A stretch of 64,000 nucleotides of DNA, taken from the NCBI GenBank assembly GCA_019059635.1, contig JAGVRJ010000006.1:2356001-2420000 (forward strand). Reading direction: 5' to 3'. Both the position numbers and the translations under genes were made by a program. This DNA comes from Proales similis. Its lineage: Eukaryota > Rotifera > Eurotatoria > Ploima > Proalidae. Each line of letters opens with the position of its first letter. The first letter of the stretch is position 1. The notes beneath the pieces were generated by a model that was not told the DNA's origin, searched no databases, and worked only from the letters and a program-made list of their open reading frames with translations. Shown here piece after piece: positions 27,277-39,026 of the stretch.

Positions 27277-29411
27277 TCACACGTCAAACTTGACACTGGT
27301 GCCTCGCTTGCTTCTCGAGCATAGGCAGCTCAGTATCAGGGTGAAACTGAATATGATGATACATAATACTGCGGACGCTGACTTGACATAGACTGTATGC
27401 AAATTTTTTCCAACTCGATTGATAGATGCTGCCTCTGGTCTAAAAGCAGAATATAGAAATGATAATCGATTCAATCAATTTTTAGTTACCTATCCCAATT
27501 GGTCAAATACATCATGTTGTGAAATGTCGCCAGCATAAAAACGAAATGGAAAAAAGCGTAAGAATAGGTTACGCCGTCTCGCTCATTTCGGATCACTTTT
27601 TGTCCATTTGCTTTAGTAGTCTTTTTCTTCAGAGAGCTTTTCTCTGTGGGAAATAAGAATGCTTCAGTTTATTTGAGAACTTGACGAGAGTCAAACTTAC
27701 TCGGCTTTCTTCTCGACAAGAGCCAACAAATGCAAGTCGGCCAAAAACAGCAAAGCCATGATCTCTTTTTCTATAGAATTTTTGAGTTACTGACCGAAAA
27801 AGCATTTTCATCTAATTACTTGGCTTGGCTTATTGACTTCCAGACCAAGTTTGCGATGGTGAGATGATGTCTTAATGCTGGAGACCAAGTTCAAATATTA
27901 ATATTATCACCAAATTTCCGTTGCTTTTACCTTGTATAGATGCTGAGCAAAACGGAAAGAAAAATGCTTAAGTAGGCAACTAAACGCCGATCAACAGCCA
28001 GTAGTTCGATGTTTGAGTTACACAGAAATATGTCTTTGGTTTGGTTGTAGCTTGCCAGCTCATAAAATGAAACTAAATTGGGGTTAAACAGTGTGAACAT
28101 AAAAAACATTTAATTTTCAGCGTTTCTCACATTCATATGGGATGCTGGTAAGCGCAGACCAAGTTAGAATAAGTACATAAGTAGATACAAATGATGTCGG
28201 TAGTAAATAAATGTATGTTTTCTCTGAAGTAATTTCAAACTTAAAGTTAAAACCTAAGTTCGAGGAAAAAAGTCTTACTTGTTTTTGCTGCCGCAATTGT
28301 AGCAAATATGAAAAAAATAAAACAAGAACTAGCCACAAAAGTAATCAGCAGATTATTGAATTTGCAGTGCTCATGCGGGACAAAGTATGTGTAGAGATAG
28401 ATCGTTATTGCCACGGCCAATGTAGCGAAAGTTATTATCAATAGAATGAGAATCAGATACCAAAAGAGTTTGCATCGTTCTTTGTTCATTCTTTTTATAT
28501 CATAGATAGAATCTCTTGTTGGAAATAATCTCCGAGTCGAATAAGCACTTACATTTTTTCAGTCCAAGAATATGATAGCTCGATTAAGAGGAGCATGTTG
28601 ATGATGATATATAAGCTCGCCGCTGTCATTCCAATATACATCCAAACTAAATTAAAATCGCGATTTAAAATACTCAAATCCGGAAATCAGCCACATTAAT
28701 GAGCGTTCCCCTTACATGTATTGATTAAGCTGAAAAATGGAAGCTTGAAGCTTATGGAGATTAAACAAAACGCAAAAAGTAACTTCCATAGCCAAAATCT
28801 AGAAACAATTCATTAGATGATGAAACAGAATCGAGTTTCGAAATTCAACATGGTGACTTACCCATTATGAATGTGAGCCCGAAAACTTCGGCTTGTCGAA
28901 ACTCCTAGGGTTGTGAGCATCAAGAAGAAAAAAAAGGTAACCATTGCAAATGAGAATCTGTAGACTGCAATCGGTCCCGAAAATAAGGGGCAGTTTGGGC
29001 CCCCAAGATCATAGTCTTCGCACTTGGTATCCTCAATTGAACCAAATACACTGCTCTCCTCGGTAGTGCTGATGAGATCTTGATAAGACGGTGGGGCGGT
29101 TGGTGTCTTAAAATCAAATTTTTGTTTGGACCCAACCAGAGAAGGACACATAGCGTATCTATTTACCGGAAATATTATATCTGCCAGCATATAGGGAGAC
29201 ATCATTATCACACAAGTTAAAGTTCCCAGGAGTTGAAGCAAGGCGTATACAAGTCTTGTTGATGTTGATTCGTAAATTGGCGGCAGTACGGAGCAACAAC
29301 ATCTGAATGCTGCTCCGCATAGTAAATACTTGAGCTAAATAGATAATTATTAAATCCAATGTGGAATATTCCATAAATCGCTTAGCAGACCTGTCCACCT
29401 ATCCACGACAT
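27277..29411 (-). CDS. SERINC: Serine incorporator (SERINC/TMS family) membrane protein
   Basis: A multi-pass membrane protein of the SERINC/TDE family, proposed to be a lipid scramblase and serine-lipid carrier. The start is in a tiny exon (ATG at 29411, MSWIGGQ) spliced to [13 protein letters not shown] near 29330. The family signature follows: cysteine-rich segment, [16 protein letters not shown], then a luminal loop with an extra 'APPSYQDL' stretch. Next come [18 protein letters not shown] and [16 protein letters not shown], the strongest family match. Further exons carry helices at 28700-27930, and the last exons carry [20 protein letters not shown] and a final helix, ending RGTSVKFDV with stop 27277-27279. 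About ten helices and about eight exons were traced; the joins at 27500-28560 are by eye. It lies tail to tail with the receptor and downstream of PIH1D1 on the same strand. Confidence 0.87.
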
Positions 29412-29931
29412 TCAATTTTCTTCGCTTCAAGTCAACAAGCTAGGATAAATCGACTTTTTAAGCTTACGATTAAGGTCTAAAGTCAGGGCAAGAGGTTAAA
29501 TTTTTAGGAAAACATGAGTTCACAATCGAGCGCAGTAATTCTATTGAGTTTGCCGTTAAGCAGCTATACGAGGCATGAATCATCTCAAATATCAATTCGC
29601 ATTTCTCTAACCGTCCAAATCTAGTTCGATAAGGTCGAGCGGACAGTGTGATTAACGGACCGAATATCGTAGCATGTCGGCCCCTTGGCTTCCATTTAAA
29701 TTTCTAATTATGCCTTTTGAAGAGCGTGCACTGAATAGGTGCGAGTGCTGTTAAATTCTAGCCGAAAGCGCATGAATCTAGGTCATGCGTAGGGTCCGAG
29801 TGTTTCGAGCAGTGCTATGCAAGAACTAAAACATTAAAAATATGCCCAAGGCCCACGGGCTCGCATTATTTCGTTTATTCGTCCTTTCGATAAGAGACCG
29901 TTTTAAAAGTGTCGCGTCGTCAATTGTTTTT
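29412..29931. other. Intergenic between PIH1D1 and SERINC
   Basis: About 0.5 kb separates the PIH1D1 stop from the SERINC start, both on the minus strand. A minus-strand AATAAA (TTTATT on plus, near 29873) is the likely PIH1D1 poly(A) signal. The remainder should hold the SERINC promoter; no frame was seen. Confidence 0.45.
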
Positions 29932-31284
29932 TTATGTCTCGTTGTTTACAGGCATTGTTATCGTGAGGACTCGGCTCTTTCTATCGAATTGAGCACCGCA
30001 ATCATCTTGCCTTAGATTGTATGGCAAAAATATGTCGAGGGAGTAAATTCCCGATCTAGAATTAAGAACCAGTCTGTCCTCTCCTAGGTCCAAAGTGAGC
30101 GACGAGGCCGATTTCTAAAATAATATCGGTCACCAATAATTAGTTGACAAGGCTTTGCTGCTTTAAGTGAATTACGATTTCAGGTAATTCGATTTCAGCA
30201 ACCAGATAATCAGCAGGTCCTTCCTCAGGCTCTCGGAATATTTTATACTTGGGGGTCTGTGACCTTGGAGCATTTTTTTTTTCTAATTGAAGCTTTATAG
30301 TCAGTATGAATTCTTACTTGATCTCTTTTTGAGAAACTTTGCTATCATTCTTGCAGTCATGAAGAGCCGAATTTTCTGGTTGGATTTCGGCTATTAGCGG
30401 TTTAGACTTTGTTCTTATTTTATGCTCTTGAATTTTTCCCATGAATTTTTTATTTTTTAATAATTTGCAATCTATTTTTAGCGCTTTATCAATTATTCGA
30501 GCAATTTTATTCAATCCTTTGTTTTACCTCTTTTTATCTTAACTGAATATTTGGCTTCTATTCCTTCGATAGCAATAGTGATCAGAAACCCGAGGAAAGT
30601 GGGGTTCTCCGTGACTTTCTTGAAAAACTGAGTGTTTATGCAGATATCGTAGGCTATGCATCCGGATCCGGCTGATCGTCAAAGTCGGTTGAGTATTGGT
30701 GAAGATTGCATAAAGATTTAGTTTACCATTATCTATTTCGGCATGTGGTTCAGCAAGACTCATAGGAACACGGAATTTGAAGGCTGAATTTTCTGGATCT
30801 TCAATTATCTTAAGTAGTTCTGCTTCGCTTATGTCGTTAGGTGCATTGATCTTAAGACATCAGAATTCATCGAAACGAAAACCATGAAAAAGTTGAAAAA
30901 TACCTCATCGGACTGACAAACATTAAGAAACACTTTTTGTCCATTGTCGTTCATAGTTTTTAGACACATTCCTGAGAAAATAATGATTAATCTATTTAAA
31001 GAGAGAGCTCTTTAACCTCTTTCACCTGGAGATGGAAGAAAAACTTTAAAATCTTGTTGAGAAGTAATTTGATCATTTTGTTTCTGATAAATCTAAAAAA
31101 TTTTTCGGTCAAAGGTCTGAAACTGTTAACGTTTTGAATGCCAATGAACCTGTTTTAAGAGTTCAATTTCATCTCCACTAAGCTGATCGATGACAGAATC
31201 GGGTTGATCAGAAAGATTCCCTTTTAACAGCCGTCGTATAAGTTGTTGCTGAGGATCATTTGTTTCGTTATCCTCAATCATCAT
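29932..31284 (-). CDS. PIH1D1: PIH1 domain-containing protein 1 (R2TP complex)
   Basis: PIH1D1 is the adaptor subunit of the R2TP Hsp90 co-chaperone that assembles snoRNPs, RNA polymerases and PIKK kinases. Exon 1 is 31284-31150 (MMIEDNETNDPQQQLI). Joined exons give PGMCLKTMNDNGQKVFLNVC (31000-30900), then FRVPMSLAEPHAEIDN (30780-30730). 'KNKKFMGKIQEHKIRTKSKP' follows near 30460-30400, which is the conserved PIH-N end. The C-terminal CS-like half is split by a short intron near 30125: YLVAEIELPEI, then LTLDLGEDRLVL and FDRKSRVLTITMPV, with stop at 29932-29934. These match the human order throughout. Single-frame reading gives a false stop near 30137, which lies inside the last intron. The Lys residues that bind phospho-DSDD partners (K57/K64 in human) align with the LKT/QKVF region. 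Confidence 0.87.
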
Positions 31285-31982
31285 GTAATTGCTAAAATAA
31301 GATTCAAATTATTCAGATATATTTGGATAGTTTGCTTTCTTTTTGCGAAGTGTCAATAGTTGTCTGCTGACCGAAACGCAACAATTCCAAAACTTAATTT
31401 TATTTCCGTTAAATTCGATAGATAAAATATAAATTTATTGAGATTGTTAGAAAATATATTCGAATGAGAGAGAGACAGAGAAAGTGAGTTAGTTAGTTAG
31501 AACACTTAAAGACGTTCTCTAGTAGCCGAATTAATGAAAAATTGATTGCCAAACAAATAAGAAAACAACAAGAAGGGGTAGAAAGAAGGTCAACGAAAAG
31601 CAGAGTCATGTGAATTAATCAGAACCTAATGGCTCAAAGCAGTGTCGTTTACAGGTCGCTAAACAGGACACTGTCTCTCATGCTAGTTCCCAATCGAACG
31701 AGCAATCGACTCTTGGAAAGCGTATTCAAACAAAAAATCACTAAAGCCAAATTGGACACGAATTTCACAAGACTGCACTCACGAAATTTAATAGAAATCG
31801 AAGAGACAGGGTGCTCTAGGTTCATAAAAACGGCGAAATCGACTGGGGCGATGAAAAGCCTTTATGCTGGGTCAATACTCGCCATAGCAACCACAAGCAT
31901 AGTAAACGACTAGAATACGAGTGTCGATTGGCACATTTAACAGGCCATTCGGTTTTCTGTCGGCCAAAGCGTTACTTTAAAA
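31285..31982. other. Intergenic / 3' UTR of pangolin
   Basis: About 0.7 kb. It probably holds the long 3' UTR of the TCF gene, with a minus-strand AATAAA (TTTATT near 31432) at its end, and the promoter of PIH1D1. It includes a GA-rich run and GTTA repeats near 31465-31499. A 94-codon plus-strand frame at 31629-31913 lies here but was not accepted. Confidence 0.4.
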
Positions 31983-34025
31983 TTAAACGTTATGTACGGG
32001 ACGGGCTAGTGGCGATGCATGATGCGGTGGTTGATTGCTGACTGTTTGATGAAGAATTGGAGGCGCAAATCCGGGAGGCGGATTTCCAAATGGTGACATC
32101 ATTCCCATCTCTTGCTTGATAGCTCCATTCATTCCATTCATGGCGACCATAGCTTGGTGTTGTTGATGAAGCGCTTTAAAATCGATTGCGTTGGGATCAA
32201 ATGCCGGCATTTTGGTCGGGCGGCCGTTCCCATGCGGCATACCGTGATTATTTTCCTCGTCGCCATCATATTCATCATTTTCATCCGATACATCATCATC
32301 ATCCTCATCGTCGTCATCACCATCGTCGCCGTCATCGTAGTCATCATAATCGTCTTCGTCTGAGTGCCCGTTCATACCGCCACCCATTCCAGGATCGCCA
32401 TTGTACATTTGGCCGTTGGGCATCATCATGCCCATGCCGTTCATGCCCATCATTCTCATTCCGCACTCTGACTTCATTGCGTCTTCCATTGCGAATCTAA
32501 TACACTTTTTCTTTCGTCTTTAAATCAAGGATTTTTAAGTTTTGCGTGTACTGGTCAGCTCATATAAAATATTTTACTTACCGACATGGTTTACACCACA
32601 TGTGTATTTGGTGAAGACCGTAACGGGCGCGACACTTGCGGGGCAGTTCACCGTTTTCGCCCATTACCTTTTCTCTCTTTCTCCTGCGCTTCTTTTTGAG
32701 GCCATAATTGTCTCTTGCGCTCCATCCGGGATAGAGCTGCATGTGCTTAAGCCGTTCCTGTCGAGCCATTTCATAATACTTTGCTTGTTCGCTGCGGTCA
32801 AGTTCATGCCATTTGCGGCCTAGTATTTGATTTATTGCTGCGCTCTCCCTAAGCGTACACTCAGATACTACTTGAGCTCTCTGCTCTTTCATGAATAGCA
32901 TAAAAGCGTTAAGAGGCTTTTTAATGTGCGGCCTCTTAGACTGTTGTTGCTGCTGCTGTTGCTGAAGGAGATCAGACGGAGCGGGCGGAGGCGGCTGTCT
33001 GATAGGCATAGAATGCCCCATTCCTCCGTGAACCATTCCTTGGTGGTGATGGTTGTGATGCTTTCCTGGTTGAGAGTATTTGTTCGGTTGTCGGCTCGAT
33101 GCTGTTCCCGAACAGTTTGGATTTACAGATGAAGCAGATGACACCGTAGAAGCAGTCGAAGAGGCTGAAGATGATGACGAAAGAAGATTGGTACTATTGG
33201 CAAGCGTTGACGGTGATGTGCAGCCTGTTGGCATAAACAATGACGGACTTAGTCGAGACAAAGCAGCTGCATATTGCTGCTGTTGGTAATTCGCTGCGGC
33301 GGCTGCAGCAGAAAATGCAAGAGGGAAAGAGTTTGGGGAGGCTGCCGCCGCTGCTGCTAATGCATTTTGTCTTGACTGGTTGTAGAAAGCTGCGCCGGCC
33401 GCCGCTGCCGCTGGCCACCAGGAGGCAAACAGTTTTGTGGAATACAGTGCTGGATTGTAGAGAGATTGTCCATAACCTAGCGCTGCGGCGGCCGCCGCGG
33501 CACTGAAAGGACTGTTTCCCGATTCATTTTGATTCGCAATTCTAGAAGCCGCAGCAGCTGCCGCAGCTCCATTATAGAGCATCAAATTGTCAACGCTAAA
33601 CGGATGAGAAAATGTCGAGGAGCCCTTTTCCTGGTAACCGTTTAGAACAGAAGATTGGAAATCGCCTGCCTAGAAAAACCTACTTCCGAAGACTCTTTGA
33701 CTATTTCAGTTTTTTCTTCTGATAGACTCTCAGAGTTGCGTTGTTCTTCTTCTGCTGCACCTTCTTCATTGTAAACTTTGATTTCATCGCCAGAAGCAAG
33801 CCCGTCGTCGTTCGCTTCGTCATAAGTTCGTTTGGTGCTAGTGCTTGTTTTGATCGGAGTCTGTTTGGCGCCCAGTGCAGGACGATTGGAGACCATGGCG
33901 GATGGTGATGTTTCAGGAGAGGAGTCCTGTCGAACATTTGAAGAGGGTGGCGGAGTTTTGGTCTCTGCTCGAGTGACCTCCCTCGCTGCCTCTTCGTCTA
34001 CCTTGCCAGTCAGTGCACAAGACAT
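31983..34025 (-). CDS. pan: TCF/LEF transcription factor (pangolin)
   Basis: This is the nuclear effector of Wnt signalling, which binds beta-catenin and DNA. Three exons: 34025 to about 33667, 33633 to about 32582, and about 32527 to 31983. Exon 1 has the beta-catenin-binding region, [11 protein letters not shown] followed by an acidic Ser/Glu stretch. Exon 2 has long poly-Ala runs, a His-rich patch, a poly-Gln run (32940-32965) and [10 protein letters not shown]. The HMG box follows: [57 protein letters not shown]. The C-clamp spans the last intron ([18 protein letters not shown] then KKKCIRF). The tail is Met/Gly-rich with an Asp-rich run (32270-32370) and '[17 protein letters not shown]'. 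A full C-clamp is typical of invertebrate TCF. Exon 1 was joined at GAA|GTAGGT to keep frame. The acidic run in the tail is unusual. Confidence 0.93.
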
Positions 34026-36513
34026 GCTTTCATATTAGTCGCACTTCCTCGCGGCTGGCTATTGAAGATCGCAGCAAGTCTAAAAGGACATTTAAATGAT
34101 AAGAAAGAACCAAGGAGAATCGGAAAAAGTTGCAATGTCAGGTGCGTAGGTTAAACGGTCGGTTCGTTTGAGAATGTTTGTGAACGCTATGAACGAAAAG
34201 GCGAGTGAGCGGGCAGACGGAAAGAGAGAGCGCGCACGTCGACCATTAAGTTGACTGTAAGTTTGGACAACAGCCCAAGCGCCATTCGCGTGCGGCTCAG
34301 TGAAGCGAGGCGGGCAAGTTGGGCAACAAGAAAAGGCGGTAATCTTCGCACACTGGTTGGCTGATTCGACGCGCGCTCGGTGCATAAGGTCGAGCCAAAT
34401 GACCGCCGGCCATTCATCGCACAACAAAGACGAGCACAATGAGAGCTCGCGCGCGGATAAAGTGTACGAACTTTTCTTCTCGTCCATCATCCAATTAAAC
34501 ACAAGGCCGCTGGCCCGCCCCTTCATCTCGCCTCCACAGCTCACTCGCTTTCTCATCGCCTGTCTACACTCTTATCTACGCGTCGAACAAATAAAAAAGA
34601 TGTTTATCTTGGCCGAGGCCGGTTGACCCGCTCACTGAAGCGTCTAGGGCAACTCTGGTCCGCGTCCAAAGCGATGCCTATAATCGCTCGCACATTCCTT
34701 TGTGTGTTCTGTTTCCATTTCAAATATGGCGTTTTTGCTCATTCTTGAACTATCTGAAAGCCGCACTATCGCCTATCGATTGTTTTCTGTTATGACTGCT
34801 GCTGCTGCCTTTCATGGAGTTGCTGGATATTGTTAATGTTCTGATTTTTTTGGCACGAAATGGCGCTGAGACGAATAGGCGTAAAAACCAAGTGGCTTGT
34901 GCAATCGGAATGGGAAGTGAATGACACGGTGCCGGCAGATGAGAGGCGATTGCTAAATGAGACTTGGCATGCGCGCAAGCTTCGAATTTCGCGCGGAAGC
35001 AGATAAGAGGCTGCGAATACGGAGCATTAGAGAAAGGAACAAGAGCCATTTCGCATTTCGTCTTTTAAGCTCTCCCGGGACGCAAGAGGTACAACGGTCG
35101 TCGTCTCACCAAAGAGCTAATCCGATTTGCATCTGCAGCATGAGCACCCGTTGCATCAATAATTCATTCTCATCCATGCCATTCGAACGAGCACGCTTTC
35201 AATAATTCATCACCACAAGACTCGAAACAAAAACAAAGCCAAGGCGAGCGCTAGTTTGAACAAGACTGGCCGCTGAGGCAAGCAAACAGGTGTGACGCGG
35301 CAGTCACCGCATCCTCACTGCTAGAGGTGCAAGTGTAGCTTCGTCGGCCGCTGTTTGTGTTGGCTAAACAGTTCGATGTAAACAGGAGCTCGATCGGGCA
35401 AATATTTGAGTGTTTGCTTCTAACTCGGCTGACACGCGTTCAGACGCTCTGGCACACGCTTATCAGAGTGCGGCCATCGGCGCTTCATTAATCAAATAAA
35501 TGCGTTTTTTATGGCCAAAGCGTCTTATCTGCTGGCAGCGGCCCAACCTTGCTCGTTGTCGCCCAGGTCAGTAGATCGACTCAATTAAAAGAGCGGATCG
35601 GCTCTAATCCCAAGACAAGCATCAGCGCATTCATTCGAACATAAACACGACCGACCAACCGACTGGCTAGTCCAAGTGGGTAAACTCGTGTGCCGAGCAA
35701 ATAAGCGGCAACAAAGCGGAGAAGTGATCCGATTTATCATTCGATTTTCTAATTTATCGGGCGGTCAATTCGCCGTGAAATGAGAAACCTGCGAAGGCAC
35801 CCGAGTGGCCCGACGGCGCTCGCGTGCACACTCATTACTGGTCGGGCGCTCTCGGGGCCTCAATTAAACTCCCGTTCTAAATCTCTTGCCTCTCAGTCGC
35901 ATACGCCCAGTTCACAGTCGTGTATAACAAAAATGTTAAAATTAAATGCTAGCCGGCATGCCGCGCAGTCACTAGTCGGCCAAGTCGACCAAGCTCCCAC
36001 TGCTAACAATTAAATTCCGAGCAGATAATGGTAACTAAAGGCCACGGTGTCGCGATCTGAACGCCAACCGTGAAAGAGGGGATCAATCGATCAAAAAATG
36101 TCTAGGTTAGTGCACTTGCTTGCGTGCTCCAATTTTTTTATAAATTTGCCTGCTTTGATTGCTTCATTTGGTCATTGAGAATTACGCACGTTTGACAATA
36201 ATTAGAAAACGGGAACGGAATTAAAGAAGCTGTTAGTCGGCCACCTCTTCTCCTCCTAATTAAATGATTCGCCTGGATAGATATTTGCGATCCGGCTCTC
36301 TGATTTTAATTACAGACTTTGGCACCATATTTTACATCCCGCCTGTAATTACAATCCTGCTCATCTCTCTTCATTTATTTGATTTTCCCCACCGCTTGTT
36401 TTAATTTGATCAAATCAGGTAAGCGACAAGAAATTCTTAGCAACGATTTATTCATCAGCTCTCGTTTTTCGCGTCCCAAGACCAATCGAAACTCGTTCCA
36501 ATCGAACCCAACA
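34026..36513. other. Non-coding upstream region of pangolin
   Basis: About 2.5 kb, noticeably richer in G+C and CpG than the other gaps, lies upstream of the TCF gene. Predicted frames here (longest 154 codons, 34092-34556 minus) show arginine-, serine- and cysteine-rich composition typical of translated CpG-rich noncoding DNA. The region probably holds the pangolin promoter, 5' UTR and enhancers. No RNA gene was seen. Confidence 0.45.
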
Positions 36514-38286
36514 CTAGAAAACTACTGGTCCGCCACCAAATTCAATGGTTGGAGCCCTTTCGTTATTGGAGTTTTGATTTGCCTCTATCCATTTGCTCAA
36601 GCCCATTTCTGATAAATCTGATTCGATACTCTCAATTTCTCCGGTGAATGTTTTGGAAGTTTTCGCGCATAGACGACCCAAAACTGTGTCCAGTTTCGTC
36701 AAATCCGGCCTATTTCTATCAAACCTGAATTGCATTACATCAGGAACTTGGCTAGCTTGAAACTTATCAAACATTTGTGATCGGCTTTTTTGATTATATA
36801 AAAAAGAGATAAAAATGAGGGAAGCTGGATAGACCTTTTCCCTATAGGCCATAAATAAATCGTAAAAAAACCAAGATTTCCCATCGTTGGTTGAAGCTCT
36901 AGTGTTTTCTTCTTCATCAGTGACTATGATGAAAGTCTTAATTATAGTCTGATTATCAAAGTATGGCACCAAGGCGGCTGCCGGAGCTGTTGATCCACAT
37001 GCTTTAGTAGAATAAGCAACTTGGAATACTTCATTTATATCTTTAGGATCAATTTCGGGGAAAAATATCTTGCTGTTGAAAAAACTCAGTTGAGCGGAGG
37101 AGATTGCAGCCAATAGACTAGAAATTATTGTTGCTGTGCGAATAGCGATACTCATTGAAGAGCTAGCATCTCCCAAAACAGCAACTGGTGCATCCAAAGT
37201 CGATTTGAACTGTTTTAATTTCTGCTCGGCTAATGGAGCAATCAGGCTGTAAATGGAGGTATCCGCCCTCGTATCTTTTCTTGCGTGCATGTCTTTTAAC
37301 TTAAGAAGACGCTCCATAAGCTTTCCATAAGCCAAATCTAGTTTTTCACCTTTTTTAAGTCGCATTTCAATTATTTGGTCCACTTTTGGACAACTCAGAT
37401 CTTCATAATACCAAATAATAGTGTCTAATTTTTCCTGTCTGATAGCAAGCAATTCTTTTGATTTTTCGCTCAGTGCATCTTTATGCTTTTTTACATATGT
37501 ATATGGGAGGTCATACTCTTCCAAAAGCTGGTTGACATTTTCTGAAGTCAGATTTTTGCATCGAGACACAAGACAGGACGAATCCAACTCTTTGCCAAAG
37601 CAATATGGTAGAAACCATGTAGCTGTTGGAAAATCTGCCATTGGATTCAAGTGAATTATATCTGCTAGCTTTCTCCATTGGTCTAATGGCATGTTCAATG
37701 CGAAATACTCAAGTTCTTTTTGGTTAAACTTTCGAACCCAATTTCGAACCTTTTTCACAACGGCGCTGTTGCATTTACCAACACTGGGCTGAATACTTTC
37801 AAGATTTTTTATCTTGTTTCTTAATTCGCCTAGTTTTTTAGAATTAGGGTTGCTGCTGGTCTTCTCGAGTCTATTGATTTTCTTTTGGATGGCGTTCTTT
37901 TCACGGCCGCTATCCAAAATCTGCACAGCTTTCAGCATCTCTGCGAATCCGAACTGCTTACTTGAAAATAAACAGTACTCGAGCAGTTCATCATCATGAC
38001 GTGCCAGGGCGGAAGCCAAGCATCGTGAACGGGCATTGGCAGCCATTTCAATCGAATAGCTCTCTAATCCAATCAGTGTTGATATATATCGTAATCTGTT
38101 TGCTGTTTGAGCTTCATAGTGCTGTAAATAAGTTGCATTCTTGGTGAAAAGTTCCGATGGATTCTCAATAAAATCTATCCTTTTTTCAGTTGCGTCACTT
38201 GAATCCTTACGGGCTTTATTGAGCGGAGGTTTGGCGCGTGACTTGTTTTTTTTAATTGCGCGATTTCTTTTGAATTTGGGTGCCAT
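36514..38286 (-). CDS. vWA-domain protein with Ro60/TROVE-like layout
   Basis: An intronless frame of 590 residues, starting MAPKFKRNRAIKKNKSRAK, a basic tail of the kind seen in RNA-binding or nuclear proteins. Residues 40-330 are predominantly helical, for example 'LASALARHDDELLEYCLF', 'VVKKVRNWVRKFNQKELEYF' and 'WFLPYCFGKELD', with a coiled Lys-rich segment at 140-165. The C-terminal half is a von Willebrand A fold: VAVLGDASSSMSIAI holds the MIDAS D-x-S-x-S (near 37165), and IKTFIIVTDEEENT holds a later acidic loop. Helical repeats followed by a vWA domain is the architecture of Ro60 (TROVE), which binds Y RNA and misfolded RNA. I do not recognise a specific TROVE motif, so an uncharacterised vWA family is equally possible. 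It is flanked upstream by the tandem membrane genes in divergent orientation. Confidence 0.7.
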   Translation of the reverse strand: MAPKFKRNRAIKKNKSRAKPPLNKARKDSSDATEKRIDFIENPSELFTKNATYLQHYEAQTANRLRYISTLIGLESYSIEMAANARSRCLASALARHDDELLEYCLFSSKQFGFAEMLKAVQILDSGREKNAIQKKINRLEKTSSNPNSKKLGELRNKIKNLESIQPSVGKCNSAVVKKVRNWVRKFNQKELEYFALNMPLDQWRKLADIIHLNPMADFPTATWFLPYCFGKELDSSCLVSRCKNLTSENVNQLLEEYDLPYTYVKKHKDALSEKSKELLAIRQEKLDTIIWYYEDLSCPKVDQIIEMRLKKGEKLDLAYGKLMERLLKLKDMHARKDTRADTSIYSLIAPLAEQKLKQFKSTLDAPVAVLGDASSSMSIAIRTATIISSLLAAISSAQLSFFNSKIFFPEIDPKDINEVFQVAYSTKACGSTAPAAALVPYFDNQTIIKTFIIVTDEEENTRASTNDGKSWFFYDLFMAYREKVYPASLIFISFLYNQKSRSQMFDKFQASQVPDVMQFRFDRNRPDLTKLDTVLGRLCAKTSKTFTGEIESIESDLSEMGLSKWIEANQNSNNERAPTIEFGGGPVVF

Positions 38287-39026
38287 TTCAACTTATTGAT
38301 GCTTTACTAGCGTTGCTTTTCAGCTTTTATATAGATGGTTATTTCACAAGAATGCGAAATCAGGGTTACCAGACTCAATTCATAATAAATATATTCAAAA
38401 CTTATAAATTACACCACATCACTGAAATAAAAATAATTTTTGTTAAAAGCAAAACCTAGATACCATCTTGGCTCGAGAACAAAATACCCAAGAATCTGTT
38501 CTATTTTACTAGATTATCTTTTACACAACATTTTTTAACCTTCCCTAATATCTAAGTTAAAAAAATAAAGGATTCTCTTGACCGTTTATCCTGTTAGTTT
38601 AGCAAAAACTAAAAATAGAGCTTGCCTATCCTTGTTGATATTTGATTGTTAATTCAGATTCTTCAAATACTCAGCGTTCTAATTGAATTTGAATTTTTTA
38701 TTTGACTTGATAAACTTAATCAAAGAATCTTCGCAGTCTCAGTTTTTCTCAGTTTAATTTATTCTTGGGGTTAATTCAACTTGAATTCTCGACAACTGAC
38801 TAAAAATTAAAAATTCTCTTTATGCGACGGGCAAGCTTTTATATGGGTGCTCATAATTAAGCGAATTCAGTCTCAACTTTCATTCAATCGTAGCTAAAAC
38901 CAAAAGCAAACGCCGTGCAGAGCTCTGTATATCTTTTTTATTTTTATTCTTCTACACGCATCTATTTTACATCAGTCATTTACATCGTTAAGCCATATAA
39001 GCAGATAGTGGGATATTAAAAATCCA
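38287..39026. other. Intergenic between divergent genes
   Basis: About 0.74 kb, very AT-rich, lies between the vWA gene (-) and the first four-helix gene (+). It should carry both promoters. No frame or RNA gene was recognised. Confidence 0.4.

Noticed and set aside
30137-30160. Apparent truncation of PIH1D1
   Set aside because: Splicing at ATC|GTAATT to the next AG restores the conserved CS-domain strands (LTLDLGEDRLVL) up to 29932.
31629-31913. 94-codon plus-strand frame (MAQSSVVYRS...)
   Set aside because: It lies antisense to the predicted pangolin 3' UTR, has no recognisable domain or clear poly(A) signal, and its composition is not distinct from chance.
32112-32500. Ile/Val-rich and His/Arg-rich plus-strand frames
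   Set aside because: They are antisense translations of the Asp-codon repeat in the pangolin tail.
34092-34556. 154-codon minus-strand frame upstream of pangolin
   Set aside because: It is Arg/Ser/Cys-rich, overlaps other frames of similar length on both strands, and has no motif; this is typical of CpG-rich noncoding DNA.
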